A DNA stretch of 25,511 nucleotides. Origin: a virus. Shown one piece after another: positions 25,283-25,511 of the stretch. Below the pieces are notes generated by a model. The model did no database searches. It was not told where the DNA came from and saw nothing but the letters and a program-made list of their open reading frames with translations. The position numbers and the translations under genes were made by a program. The stretch spans positions 1 to 25,511 of the IMG/VR virus record IMGVR_UViG_3300032285_000996; one strand, written 5' to 3'. Every line of letters begins with the position of its first letter. Within the stretch, counting starts at the first letter, position 1.

Positions 25283-25511
25283 TTGGTTCTCCTATAGGTA
25301 TCTCTGGATAAAGGTGTGAGTCTTTTCCACCCACGGCATAGCATGATGAGTTCACAGGGCAGGTGCCACACATAAACCCAGGTGCTGGTATAAAGATTTT
25401 ATTAGTAACTGCTATCTCAAAGCCCTTGACCCAGTTACTGAGGCGTGCCTCTGTGTATCTGTCAAGGTTAACAGGCGTGGTTAATTCACCTGTGCGTGCC
25501 ATGAAATAACT
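25275..25511 (-). CDS. Cas4/RecB-like nuclease, C-terminal part (cut by window edge)
   Basis: The frame stays open to the right edge (SYF before MARTGELTTPV), so this is probably the end of a longer gene, not a 75-residue protein. The sequence GFMCGTCPVNSSCYAVGG is a cysteine cluster of the Cas4/AddB type that holds an iron-sulfur cluster at the C-terminus of PD-(D/E)XK exonucleases. The catalytic part lies outside the window, so the call is tentative. Confidence 0.55.
   Translation of the reverse strand, partial: SYFMARTGELTTPVNLDRYTEARLSNWVKGFEIAVTNKIFIPAPGFMCGTCPVNSSCYAVGGKDSHLYPEIPIGEPNE

Overview
The window is part of the genome of a tailed double-stranded DNA phage that most likely infects an actinobacterium. 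The host inference rests on a WhiB-family protein (four-cysteine pattern plus GVWGG) encoded among phage genes, because WhiB proteins are known only from actinobacteria and their phages. Base composition looks somewhat below 50% GC by eye, so a low-GC actinobacterium such as a freshwater Nanopelagicales-type host is plausible, but that is inference. No integrase, rRNA, tRNA, IS element or CRISPR array was seen.

Layout. (1) Positions 1-14388, minus strand: virion and packaging genes, read right to left. These are a large terminase with an N-terminal helix-turn-helix, portal, two small proteins, a 1920-residue virion-type protein with an ADP-ribosyltransferase-like segment, three further virion-type proteins (one with a DUF4214-like segment, one with a calcium-binding DxDxDG loop), scaffold, and the start of an N4-gp56-like major capsid protein cut by the left edge. 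Most junctions are TAATG or ATGA overlaps, so translation is probably coupled. (2) Positions 14389-15041: a non-coding control region with serial inverted repeats, a strong leftward sigma-70-type promoter whose spacer carries a perfect inverted repeat, a rightward terminator-like hairpin, and direct repeats. (3) Positions 15042-19498, plus strand: about eighteen mostly tiny genes, including a SprT-like metallopeptidase, two small membrane proteins, zinc-finger proteins, a membrane-anchored lytic transglycosylase and WhiB. The three longest gaps here share related regulatory architecture. A bidirectional terminator closes the cluster. (4) Positions 19603-25511, minus strand: DNA metabolism and regulation. 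These are a Cas4/RecB-like nuclease (partial), a zinc-ribbon protein, a RecA/DnaB-like ATPase, two unknown proteins, a glycosyltransferase, a winged-helix protein, a Holliday-junction-resolvase-like protein, a primase split into two overlapping genes, a nuclease-like protein, a sigma factor, a 41-residue unknown and a dNMP kinase.

Two sequence-level signals stand out. The palindrome CTTAAG, mostly extended to CTTAAGAC and co-oriented with transcription, occurs about 45 times where about 7 are expected. Half of the copies sit in the 4.2 kb plus-strand cluster, often spanning the stop codon of one gene and the start region of the next. In contrast, I found no copy of the four-base palindromes GATC, AGCT, ACGT or CCGG anywhere in the window, where roughly 70-100 of each would be expected; this was an eye scan and needs a computed count. 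Together with the repeated GTGTGACC-type palindromes and the phage's own sigma factor and WhiB, this suggests a phage-specific regulatory or DNA-marking system built on CTTAAGAC.
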